Shown: piece by piece, positions 1 to 4,970 of the stretch | Position numbering within the stretch: the first letter of the stretch is position 1 | How the letters are laid out: the number at the start of each line of letters is the position of its first letter | Made by a program: the position numbers and the translations under genes | Notes under the pieces: model-generated | What the model was told of the DNA's origin: nothing | The model's input: the letters and a program-made list of their open reading frames with translations, nothing else | Database searches by the model: none | NCBI GenBank assembly: GCA_902482195.1 | Contig: CABSZQ010000100.1 | Location: 1-5,634 of the forward strand | Source of the DNA: an uncultured Haemophilus sp. | GTDB taxonomy: Bacteria > Pseudomonadota > Gammaproteobacteria > Enterobacterales > Pasteurellaceae | Length of the DNA: 5,634 bases | Direction: 5' to 3'

Positions 1-2
1 CA

Positions 3-89
3 GATAGCTCGGAAGGGTACCATCAAAGTTTGATTGATATTACACCTGAAAAAGTAGCAGAAAAACTAATCGCACTTTTGGAGATTTGA
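3..89 (+). CDS. C-terminal tail of an unidentified protein (5' end outside window)
   Basis: One frame is open from the left edge to a TGA at 87-89 and encodes 28 residues, beginning DSSEGYHQS and ending EKLIALLEI. The other two forward frames have stops in the first 33 bases. The end is a short amphipathic helix (PEKVAEKLIALLEI). A 'GYH...I.PEKVAEKL' pattern of this kind is seen at the C-terminus of some alpha/beta hydrolases, where the His would be catalytic, but 28 residues are too few to assign a family, so this is only a suggestion. The stop lies 17 bases before the next ATG, so the two genes are probably co-transcribed. The last codons overlap a degenerate uptake signal (ATCGCACTT at 69-77). 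Confidence 0.55.
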   Translation, partial: DSSEGYHQSLIDITPEKVAEKLIALLEI

Positions 90-106
90 GAAAGAGAAAA
101 TATAAA

Positions 107-691
107 ATGGAAATTACCTATCAACTCACATTAGATAAAAATTATACTAAGGCAGTAAAAAAAATAAGTCGCGATATTTATAAGCACAATAAATTTCGTA
201 AAATGATGAGGCTTGGCGATTTTTTATTATATTTATTTTGCTTGATACCAAGTCTTTTTATTGCATTTTTTATGAGGAATTGGGCTGAAGTTCTTTATGA
301 TTATTACGAGAATATTTTGGCCTATTATGCGGGATATATATTGTCTGCTATTTCAATATTTTCTTTTTTCTATGCTCTTATAATACGACCTTATTTGAAT
401 ATGTGTATGATTAAAAACCAAATAGGTTCCAAAATGGAGAAAGGAAGTCAAACCATACGAATTCAAGAAGATGGCTTATATATTAAAATAGATCTCTGCC
501 AAACATTATATAGTTATCATTATATTCATCATATTGAAAATAAATATGGCTATTTAGTAATTCGAGTTGGTTCTGGATTGTTTTTAGATATTCCTCATTC
601 AGCCTTTCAAGATGATGCTCATCGAGAAGCATTTGAAGCCGCTTTACGAGAAAAAATCAACGCTTACCAAACAGAGTCTTTAAGTAAATAG
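107..691 (+). CDS. Small membrane protein with YcxB-like C-terminal domain
   Basis: Encodes 194 aa of unknown function. I chose ATG 107 over the in-frame TTG at 86 because the TTG overlaps the preceding stop and the purine-rich AAAGAGA (91-97) sits at ribosome-binding distance from ATG 107. The N-terminus (MEITYQLTLD, residues 1-35) is polar and basic. Two hydrophobic helices follow, about 38-57 and 72-94, suggesting an inner-membrane hairpin with both ends in the cytoplasm. The C-terminal part (about 116-182) runs 'TIRIQEDGLYIKID...LFLDIPHSAFQDDAHREAFEAALREKI'-like in pattern. This layout (two helices, then a beta-rich domain, then an 'IP..AF.....EAF...L' end) is that of YcxB-like proteins, whose function is not established. 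It is more AT-rich than its neighbours, with ATA and TTA codons, consistent with weak expression or accessory status. The stop is followed 28 bases later by the EamA gene. Confidence 0.8.
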   Translation: MEITYQLTLDKNYTKAVKKISRDIYKHNKFRKMMRLGDFLLYLFCLIPSLFIAFFMRNWAEVLYDYYENILAYYAGYILSAISIFSFFYALIIRPYLNMCMIKNQIGSKMEKGSQTIRIQEDGLYIKIDLCQTLYSYHYIHHIENKYGYLVIRVGSGLFLDIPHSAFQDDAHREAFEAALREKINAYQTESLSK

Positions 692-719
692 AAAAGGCCT
701 AACAGGATATGTTAATGAT

Positions 720-1625
720 ATGAACCCTCTCCGCATACATTTACAATTAATTGGAATGGTGATTTTATGGGGCGCCTCTTGGCCCTGGGGGCGAGTGATT
801 GCCCAAGCCATGCCGACATTTGTTGCTTCAAGCATGCGCTTTTTTTTCGCCATTATTCCGCTCATTATTTGGCTATATGTGGCGAATCGCTTCAAATATG
901 CTAAACAACTAAAAGCTAATCAGTGGATGGGTTTGTTTGTGACTGCCTTTTTCGGTGTTTTCGCCTATTCCATATTTTTTATCTGGGGGCTGAAATATCT
1001 TCCAGCAGGACAAGCGGCTGTTATTGTGGCGACAAACCCTGTATTTACCACGCTTTTGGCGATTTTTTTATTTAAAGAAAAATGGAATCGTTGGGTAATA
1101 ATCGGAATGGTTATTGCCATGAGCGGAACATTATTGGCTCTCACAAAAGGGAATTTTTTACAAATGATGGATTCATTTGGCTTTGGGCAAATATTATTAA
1201 TTGGAGCGCTAATTTGTTGGGTCGTTTACACCTTATTGGCGAGAAAAGTACTCGCCGGCATTGATTCGCTTACCGCAACCACATTATCTTCTATTTTTGG
1301 TTTTTTATTGTTGTTTATTAGTGCTCTATGCATGGAAAGTGCAGACGATTGGCTTACGGTACTGAATTTATCTCAAGGTGAGTGGATAAGTTTGCTTGGC
1401 CTCGCATTTGGTGCCACAGTATTAGCCTATGCATGGTATTTTGATGGGGTGAAATACTTAGGCGCAGGTAATGCCTCTGCTTATATTATTCTAGTGCCGA
1501 TTTTAGGGATTTTATTCTCAGCCGTTTGGTTGAATGAACAAGTGGATTCCTCCTTAATTATTGGAGGCATTTTAGCCGTATCTGGACTTGGAATTATGCA
1601 CTGGGGAAGAAGGTTAATTAAATGA
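720..1625 (+). CDS. EamA/DMT-superfamily transporter
   Basis: Encodes a 301-aa integral inner-membrane protein with about ten hydrophobic helices, arranged as two EamA repeats (about residues 8-141 and 154-293). Each repeat carries the family's characteristic stretch: 'GLKYLPAGQAAVIVATNPVF' (89-108) and 'GVKYLGAGNASAYIILVPIL' (243-262), each followed by a helix ending in an acidic residue (FKEKW, LNEQV). Length and layout match the usual drug/metabolite transporter of about 300 aa. The substrate cannot be told from sequence; family members export amino acids, purines or other metabolites. ATG 720 is the first usable start; AGGA at 704-707 is a rather distant (12-base) ribosome-binding site. 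The stop TGA (1623-1625) overlaps the waaC start as ATGA, implying translational coupling, though no direct role in LPS synthesis follows from that. A run of eight T (840-847) encodes RFFFA. Confidence 0.93.
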   Translation: MNPLRIHLQLIGMVILWGASWPWGRVIAQAMPTFVASSMRFFFAIIPLIIWLYVANRFKYAKQLKANQWMGLFVTAFFGVFAYSIFFIWGLKYLPAGQAAVIVATNPVFTTLLAIFLFKEKWNRWVIIGMVIAMSGTLLALTKGNFLQMMDSFGFGQILLIGALICWVVYTLLARKVLAGIDSLTATTLSSIFGFLLLFISALCMESADDWLTVLNLSQGEWISLLGLAFGATVLAYAWYFDGVKYLGAGNASAYIILVPILGILFSAVWLNEQVDSSLIIGGILAVSGLGIMHWGRRLIK

Positions 1626-2575
1626 AAGTATGTGTGATTAAGACTTCCTCTATGGGGGATGTGATTCATACTTTGCCGGCATTGACTGATGCACAGCGTG
1701 CTATTCCTAATCTCTCCATTGATTGGGTGGTGGAAGAGAATTTTGCCGAAATTCCACGTTGGCATTCGGCAGTGAAGCAAATCATTCCAATTGCCTTAAG
1801 ACGCTGGCGAAAATCGCTTTTTTCGGCTCAGACCAAAAATGAGTGGAAATCTTACCGCACTTTATTACAAGCCAATCAATATGATGCTGTGATTGATGCG
1901 CAAGGGCTTTTTAAGAGCGCTTTTTTTGCGACACGCTTAGCCAATGGTGTCAAACATGGCTATGACCGCAAAAGTATCCGTGAGCCGATAGCTTCCTTGT
2001 TTTACGATAAAAAATATGTGATTTCTTATCAACAACATGCGGTAGAACGTATTCGTCAGCTTTTTGCTCAAGCACTATCTTATCCGTTGCCGATAGAAAA
2101 AGGGGATTATGGCATTGCACGTCATTTTATTTCCGTAAATTCTATTGAACCTTACGTGATTTTTTTTCACTCTACAACAAGAGATGAAAAGCATTGGTCA
2201 GAACGAGAATGGCGGAATTTAATCGAAAAACTGACCACACTTTCTATTCAAGTCCGTTTACCTTGGGGGAATGAAAAAGAAAAGGCGAGAGCAGAGCGAT
2301 TAGCCACAGGTTTATCTCATGTGGTCGTTTTACCTAAACTTTCATTGAATGAATTGGCTGACCAAATAGCTAATGCGAAAGCCGTGGTGTCCGTGGATAC
2401 AGGGCTTGCCCATTTGACAGCCGCACTGGATAAACCAAATATTACGCTTTATGGCGCAACAGATCCGACCTTAATTGGCTGTTATGGTCAAAATCAGCAC
2501 TATTTAACAGCGAATTCAATGGAAAATATTACCTCAGACCAAGTATTTTCTGCGCTTAATTTATTAACTAAATAG
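1622..2575 (+). CDS. waaC: Lipopolysaccharide heptosyltransferase I
   Basis: Encodes 317 aa, against 319 for E. coli WaaC (also called RfaC; OpsX in H. influenzae). The enzyme is a GT-B fold glycosyltransferase of family 9 that moves L-glycero-D-manno-heptose from ADP-heptose to the first Kdo of lipid A, on the inner face of the cytoplasmic membrane, starting the LPS inner core. Visible signatures: N-terminal 'IKTSSMGDVIHTLPALTDA' (6-24) with Asp13; 'DAQGLFKSA' (92-100); 'HSTTRDEKHW' (183-192) with Lys190; and the ADP-heptose-binding 'VDTGLAHLTAAL' (258-269) with Asp259, Thr260, Gly261 and His264, which line up with E. coli Lys192, Asp261 and His266. No key residue is missing. AGAAGG (1608-1613) is a well-placed ribosome-binding site, and the start overlaps the upstream stop as ATGA. 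Contains an exact uptake signal (1854-1862), a one-mismatch copy (2234-2242) and an eight-T run (2160-2167). Confidence 0.97.
   Translation: MKVCVIKTSSMGDVIHTLPALTDAQRAIPNLSIDWVVEENFAEIPRWHSAVKQIIPIALRRWRKSLFSAQTKNEWKSYRTLLQANQYDAVIDAQGLFKSAFFATRLANGVKHGYDRKSIREPIASLFYDKKYVISYQQHAVERIRQLFAQALSYPLPIEKGDYGIARHFISVNSIEPYVIFFHSTTRDEKHWSEREWRNLIEKLTTLSIQVRLPWGNEKEKARAERLATGLSHVVVLPKLSLNELADQIANAKAVVSVDTGLAHLTAALDKPNITLYGATDPTLIGCYGQNQHYLTANSMENITSDQVFSALNLLTK
1854..1862 (-). repeat. DNA uptake signal sequence, exact core, inside waaC
   Basis: ACCGCACTT on the plus strand is the exact complement of the Haemophilus-type core AAGTGCGGT. Read on the minus strand it is preceded by A (AAAGTGCGGT) and followed by two T-rich patches (AAGATTT and, further on, CATTTTTGG), as in the extended consensus. 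It marks DNA for competence uptake and places the organism in the Hin-type uptake-signal branch of the Pasteurellaceae. Confidence 0.9.
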
Positions 2576-2636
2576 GCGATAAAATAATCGAATATGTATT
2601 TATCTGGATTGATTTTAGTCAAAATATTGCCTATTT
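2570..2636 (+). other. Imperfect inverted repeat spanning the waaC stop; possible weak terminator
   Basis: AAATAGGCGATA (2570-2581) can pair with TATTGCCTATTT (2625-2636) over 12 positions, with one G-U wobble. The left arm contains the waaC stop codon TAG (2573-2575). The right arm runs into TTTT (2634-2637) followed by CTG. The loop of 43 bases is long for an intrinsic terminator and the T tract is short, so termination would be inefficient. It may instead protect the 3' end of the waaC message. The loop holds the FNR-like box. No other terminator is visible between waaC and the porin gene. Confidence 0.4.
2609..2622. promoter_or_regulatory. FNR-like binding site upstream of the porin
   Basis: TTGAT-TTTA-GTCAA matches the FNR consensus TTGAT-N4-ATCAA at 9 of 10 positions (G for A at the first base of the right half). 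It sits in non-coding DNA, 118 bases before the porin ATG and centred about 78 bases before the start site predicted from the TATAAA box. That is near, but not exactly at, the usual class I activator spacings; repression or a different start site is also possible. The match is seen; function is inference. Confidence 0.4.
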
Positions 2637-2660
2637 TCTGATAGTTAGAAAAATTTAGGG

Positions 2661-2687
2661 TTGACCATTTAGGTTGTAGTGTATAAA
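2661..2687 (+). promoter_or_regulatory. Sigma70-type promoter of the porin gene
   Basis: TTGACC (2661-2666; 5/6 match to TTGACA) is followed after 15 bases by TATAAA (2682-2687; 5/6). Shifting the -10 to TAAACT (2684-2689) gives an ideal 17-base spacer but a weaker box. Transcription would start near 2694, leaving an AT-rich leader of about 47 bases that ends in AGGGA (2729-2733), seven bases before the ATG: a strong ribosome-binding site, as expected for an abundant outer-membrane protein. Confidence 0.65.
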
Positions 2688-2740
2688 CTGCAAAAAGTTC
2701 AATTTTTTAATAAACTTCATTAAATAATAGGGAAAGCGTT

Positions 2741-3862
2741 ATGAAAAAAACACTTCTTGCTTTATCTGTAGCGGCATTAGCAGCAGGTTCTGCACAAGCT
2801 TATAACTTCCACATTGACCAAACTGGTACAGATGTTGATTTTTACGGTTCTTTACGTGTTAAATGGGAAAGCACCTCTAACAAAACTAACTATGTAGCGG
2901 GCGGTGAAAGCAAAGAGCACATCAACCATGCAGTTGATAACGATGGTTCACGTTTTGGCTTTAAATTAAAACAAAGTTTAGGTGGCGATTTCTATGCTTT
3001 AGGTCGTGCGGAATGGCGTATGCGTGGTGAAGCGCCTTCACAACATGATTTTGACCATGTTTATACTCGTCAACTTTATGCTGGTTTTGGCCACAAACAA
3101 TTCGGTGAGTTAACTTACGGTAACATGGTAACTATCACTGATGAAGTAACACAAAGTGATTTAGCAAATACTTATAGCTTGACTGATGGTTTATTAGAGA
3201 CTTCAGCTCGTCGTGTAGCACAATATGTTTATAATGGTGACTACGGCTCAAATAAAGTGAAATTTGGTGCGTACTATGGCGGTTCAAGCAAACGTGACAT
3301 CAAAAACGTAGATTTAAAAAATAACCGTAAAAACACTTGGGGTACAGGTCTTATCTTTGATCATGAAATTGATAGTATCCAAAATGTAACTGTCGCAGCA
3401 GGTTTCACTCGTGAAATTTCTGAAAATGCTGACAAAACAGCATACTACAGCAATGCTTATGCTTTAGGCTTAGCATATAACTTTGTTCACACTACTTATG
3501 GTTTAGACTTTGCTCACAAAGATACTAAAAATAAAGATGGCGCAGGTAACAAGGTAAAAAATAATGAAGTAACCGCAGTAATTCGCCAAGGTTTAAATGA
3601 AGACTGGAACGTATATGCAATGTATTCTTATAAAACTGAGAAAACGTTACCTGTGGGTTCTGCATATTCCAAATCAACAGATCGCCAATTCTTAGTGGGT
3701 ACTGAATACTATGTGTATAATCAAGGTTCATTAAAAGTTAAACCATTCATTGAATGGCAAGCGACTCGTACTAAATACGAGAATACCTTTGATGACGCAG
3801 GTAAACAGCTTGATCGTAGCCGTGATTTCAAAACTGTTATCGGTTTACGTGCATACTGGTAA
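2741..3862 (+). CDS. Outer-membrane porin (general diffusion, OmpP2/OmpC-like superfamily)
   Basis: Encodes 373 aa. Residues 1-20 (MKKTLLALSVAALAAGSAQA) are a Sec signal peptide with an A-Q-A cleavage site; the mature chain of 353 aa begins YNFHI. It then shows the porin pattern of alternating short beta-strands: 'DVDFYGSLRVKWES' as first strand, 'GSRFGFKLKQSLGGDFYALGRAEWRM', 'RQLYAGFGHKQFGELTYGNMVTITDEV' leading into the expected constriction loop 3, 'ARRVAQYVYNG', and so on to a final strand 'FKTVIGLRAYW'. The order and size fit a 16-strand trimeric porin that lets small hydrophilic solutes cross the outer membrane. It is related in style to H. influenzae OmpP2 but clearly not that protein as I recall it, so I give no symbol. 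The terminal residue is Trp rather than the usual Phe. Its codons are skewed toward GGT, CGT and GTA, as in highly expressed genes. It is transcribed from its own promoter and ends at its own terminator. Confidence 0.93.
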   Translation: MKKTLLALSVAALAAGSAQAYNFHIDQTGTDVDFYGSLRVKWESTSNKTNYVAGGESKEHINHAVDNDGSRFGFKLKQSLGGDFYALGRAEWRMRGEAPSQHDFDHVYTRQLYAGFGHKQFGELTYGNMVTITDEVTQSDLANTYSLTDGLLETSARRVAQYVYNGDYGSNKVKFGAYYGGSSKRDIKNVDLKNNRKNTWGTGLIFDHEIDSIQNVTVAAGFTREISENADKTAYYSNAYALGLAYNFVHTTYGLDFAHKDTKNKDGAGNKVKNNEVTAVIRQGLNEDWNVYAMYSYKTEKTLPVGSAYSKSTDRQFLVGTEYYVYNQGSLKVKPFIEWQATRTKYENTFDDAGKQLDRSRDFKTVIGLRAYW

Positions 3863-3887
3863 TTTATCAGTTTAATTTTATAAAGTG

Positions 3888-3920
3888 AGCGGATAGTGAA
3901 AGCTATCCGCTTTTCTTTTT
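3888..3920 (+). terminator. Intrinsic terminator of the porin gene
   Basis: AGCGGATAG (3888-3896) pairs perfectly with CTATCCGCT (3903-3911) around a six-base loop TGAAAG. The tract TTTTCTTTTT (3911-3920) follows, its first T being the last base of the stem. It lies 25 bases after the porin stop and directly abuts the hslO promoter. Confidence 0.93.
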
Positions 3921-3922
3921 GG

Positions 3923-3951
3923 CTTGTAATTTTGATTTTCACCCCCATAAT
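3923..3951 (+). promoter_or_regulatory. Probable sigma32 (RpoH) heat-shock promoter of hslO, overlapping a sigma70-like one
   Basis: CTTGTAA (3923-3929) and CCCCATAA (3943-3950) match the E. coli sigma32 consensus (CTTGAAA, then CCCCATNT, 13-17 bases apart) at 6/7 and 7/8 positions, with a 13-base gap. The diagnostic C-run before AT is fully present. The same DNA also reads as a sigma70-like pair TTGTAA (3924-3929) and CATAAT (3946-3951) with a 16-base spacer. Transcription would begin near 3957, giving a leader of about 100 bases. The downstream gene encodes Hsp33, a known member of the heat-shock regulon in E. coli, which supports the call. Confidence 0.7.
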
Positions 3952-3964
3952 ACTGCTCAGGCGC

Positions 3965-3974
3965 AAAGTGCGGT
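3965..3974 (+). repeat. DNA uptake signal sequence, exact core
   Basis: AAAGTGCGGT contains the exact nine-base core AAGTGCGGT (3966-3974). It is non-coding, just after the predicted hslO transcription start, and is the left half of an inverted pair with 4023-4032. Confidence 0.92.
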
Positions 3975-4022
3975 AACAAAATGACATCTTTTTTGAATGT
4001 TTACGATTTATTCGAAAAATTG

Positions 4023-4032
4023 ACCGCGCTTT
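4023..4032 (-). repeat. Variant DNA uptake signal, inverted to 3965-3974
   Basis: ACCGCGCTTT on the plus strand reads AAAGCGCGGT on the minus strand: one change (T to C) in the core, leaving the central GCGG intact. The minus-strand continuation CAATTTTTCG matches the extended consensus tail very well, so this is a genuine family member rather than chance. Confidence 0.75.
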
Positions 4033-4060
4033 TTACTCAAAGAATAAATAGGAACAAATA

Positions 4061-4927
4061 ATGAATTACACTCAAGACAATGACAAACTTTACCGCTACC
4101 TTTTCCAAAACCGTGCCGTGCGTGGTGAATGGGTGCGATTAAATCAAACTTTTACTGATACGTTGAATACTCATCATTATCCAAAAGCGGTACAAAACTT
4201 ATTAGGTGAGATGATGGTGGCGACTAATTTATTGACTGCAACATTAAAATTTAACGGTAATATTACTGTTCAAATTCAAGGTGATGGTCCATTAAAATTA
4301 GCTTTAGTAAATGGTAATGACCAACAACAGATCCGTGCATTAGCACGTGTACAAGGCGATATTCAAGACGGTATGAGCCTTCATGATATGATCGGCAAAG
4401 GCGTATTAGTGATTACGATTGCTCCAACTGAAGGTGAGCGGTATCAAGGCGTTATCGGTTTAGATAAACCAACGATTACGGAATGTTTAGAAGACTATTT
4501 TGTTCGTTCAGAACAATTACAAACCCAACTTATTATTCGCACAGGTGAATATGACGGTAAAGCCGTTGCCGCTGGAATGTTGCTACAGATTATGCCGGAT
4601 GGCCAAGGTACACCAGAGGATTTTGAGCATTTAACTACGTTAGCTGCAACCGTAAAAGATGAGGAGTTATTTGGATTACCCGCAGAAGAATTGCTTTATC
4701 GCTTATATCACGAAGAAGTGGTGGAAGTTTTTGAACCACAATCAGTTTCTTTCTTCTGTGGTTGCTCACCTGAGCGTTCAGGGGCAGCATTATTACTGAT
4801 TCCAGAAGCTGAAATTGAGGAAATCTTAGAAGAGCATAAAGGCAGCATTGATATGCAGTGTGAATGTTGTGGCACGCATTACTTCTTCAATAAAGAAGCA
4901 ATCAATAAACTCAAACAAGCACAATAA
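4061..4927 (+). CDS. hslO: Redox-regulated molecular chaperone Hsp33
   Basis: Encodes 288 aa (E. coli Hsp33: 292). Hsp33 is a cytoplasmic holdase that is inactive while reduced and zinc-bound; oxidation of its cysteines plus unfolding of a linker switches it on to hold unfolding proteins during oxidative and heat stress. The start 'DNDKLYRYLFQNRAVRGEWVRL' (6-27) and 'GDGPLKLALVNGN' (74-86) are typical of the core domain. The C-terminal switch is complete: Cys233-X-Cys235 then, after 31 residues, Cys267-X-X-Cys270, in 'FFCGCSPERS' and 'MQCECCGTHYFF'. An additional Cys269 lies inside the CXXC pair. AGGA (4050-4053) is seven bases before the ATG. The gene has its own probable sigma32 promoter and ends at a strong terminator shared with the convergent esterase. 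Confidence 0.98.
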   Translation: MNYTQDNDKLYRYLFQNRAVRGEWVRLNQTFTDTLNTHHYPKAVQNLLGEMMVATNLLTATLKFNGNITVQIQGDGPLKLALVNGNDQQQIRALARVQGDIQDGMSLHDMIGKGVLVITIAPTEGERYQGVIGLDKPTITECLEDYFVRSEQLQTQLIIRTGEYDGKAVAAGMLLQIMPDGQGTPEDFEHLTTLAATVKDEELFGLPAEELLYRLYHEEVVEVFEPQSVSFFCGCSPERSGAALLLIPEAEIEEILEEHKGSIDMQCECCGTHYFFNKEAINKLKQAQ

Positions 4928-4929
4928 GA

Positions 4930-4962
4930 AAAATCCCCGTTCATGATAACGGGGATTTTTTT
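4930..4962. terminator. Bidirectional intrinsic terminator between hslO and the esterase gene
   Basis: AAAATCCCCGTT (4930-4941) pairs perfectly with AACGGGGATTTT (4948-4959) around CATGAT. Seven T (4956-4962) follow on the plus strand, and the minus strand offers TTTTTCTT, so it can serve both convergent genes. It starts three bases after the hslO stop and ends eight bases before the esterase stop. Confidence 0.95.
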
Positions 4963-4970
4963 ATGCTCTT

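Larger units (their letters stand above)
3965..4032 (+). other. Foldable inverted uptake-signal pair in the hslO leader
   Basis: AAAGTGCGGT (3965-3974) can pair with ACCGCGCTTT (4023-4032) over ten positions including one T-G wobble, enclosing 48 AT-rich bases. In RNA the right arm continues as UUUUU then AC (4030-4034), so the shape is similar to an intrinsic terminator, although the loop is long. Inverted uptake-signal pairs often act as terminators in Haemophilus, but here the pair lies inside the predicted 5' leader of hslO rather than after a gene. It might attenuate hslO, be a spare terminator for the porin, or be only a pair of uptake signals. Confidence 0.5.

Noticed and set aside
840..847. 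Run of eight T inside the EamA gene, as a possible phase-variation tract
   Set aside because: It encodes Phe-Phe-Phe in a helix, and runs of seven or eight T recur in this AT-rich DNA (1921-1927, 2160-2167). Both affected genes are intact, and Haemophilus phase variation usually uses longer tandem repeats.
680..895. Minus-strand reading frame of 71 codons opposite the start of the EamA gene
   Set aside because: It has no ribosome-binding site or recognisable motif and lies opposite a well-supported gene; the frames at 1481-1780, 3525-3731, 3721-3987 and 5201-5404 were dismissed likewise.
2578..2591. GATAAAATAATC as a Fur box
   Set aside because: It lacks the repeated GATAAT hexamers and match length of a real Fur site; AT-rich background explains it.
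3743..3757. CCATTC-ATT-GAATGG mini-hairpin in the porin gene
   Set aside because: Six-base arms in coding DNA with no flanking signal; likely chance.
4020..4050. TTGACC plus AATAAATA as an alternative hslO promoter
   Set aside because: The -10 would overlap the ribosome-binding site and leave almost no leader; TTGACC here is the tail of the inverted uptake signal.
4183..4191. AAAAGCGGT as an Actinobacillus-type uptake signal (ACAAGCGGT)
   Set aside because: One mismatch, within coding DNA, and the exact signals in the window are all of the Haemophilus type. ACAAGCGGC near 1010 was rejected for the same reason.
4734..4763. AACCACA / TGTGGTT seven-base inverted repeat in hslO
   Set aside because: The arms are short, the loop is 16 bases and it lies in conserved coding sequence; this is expected by chance.
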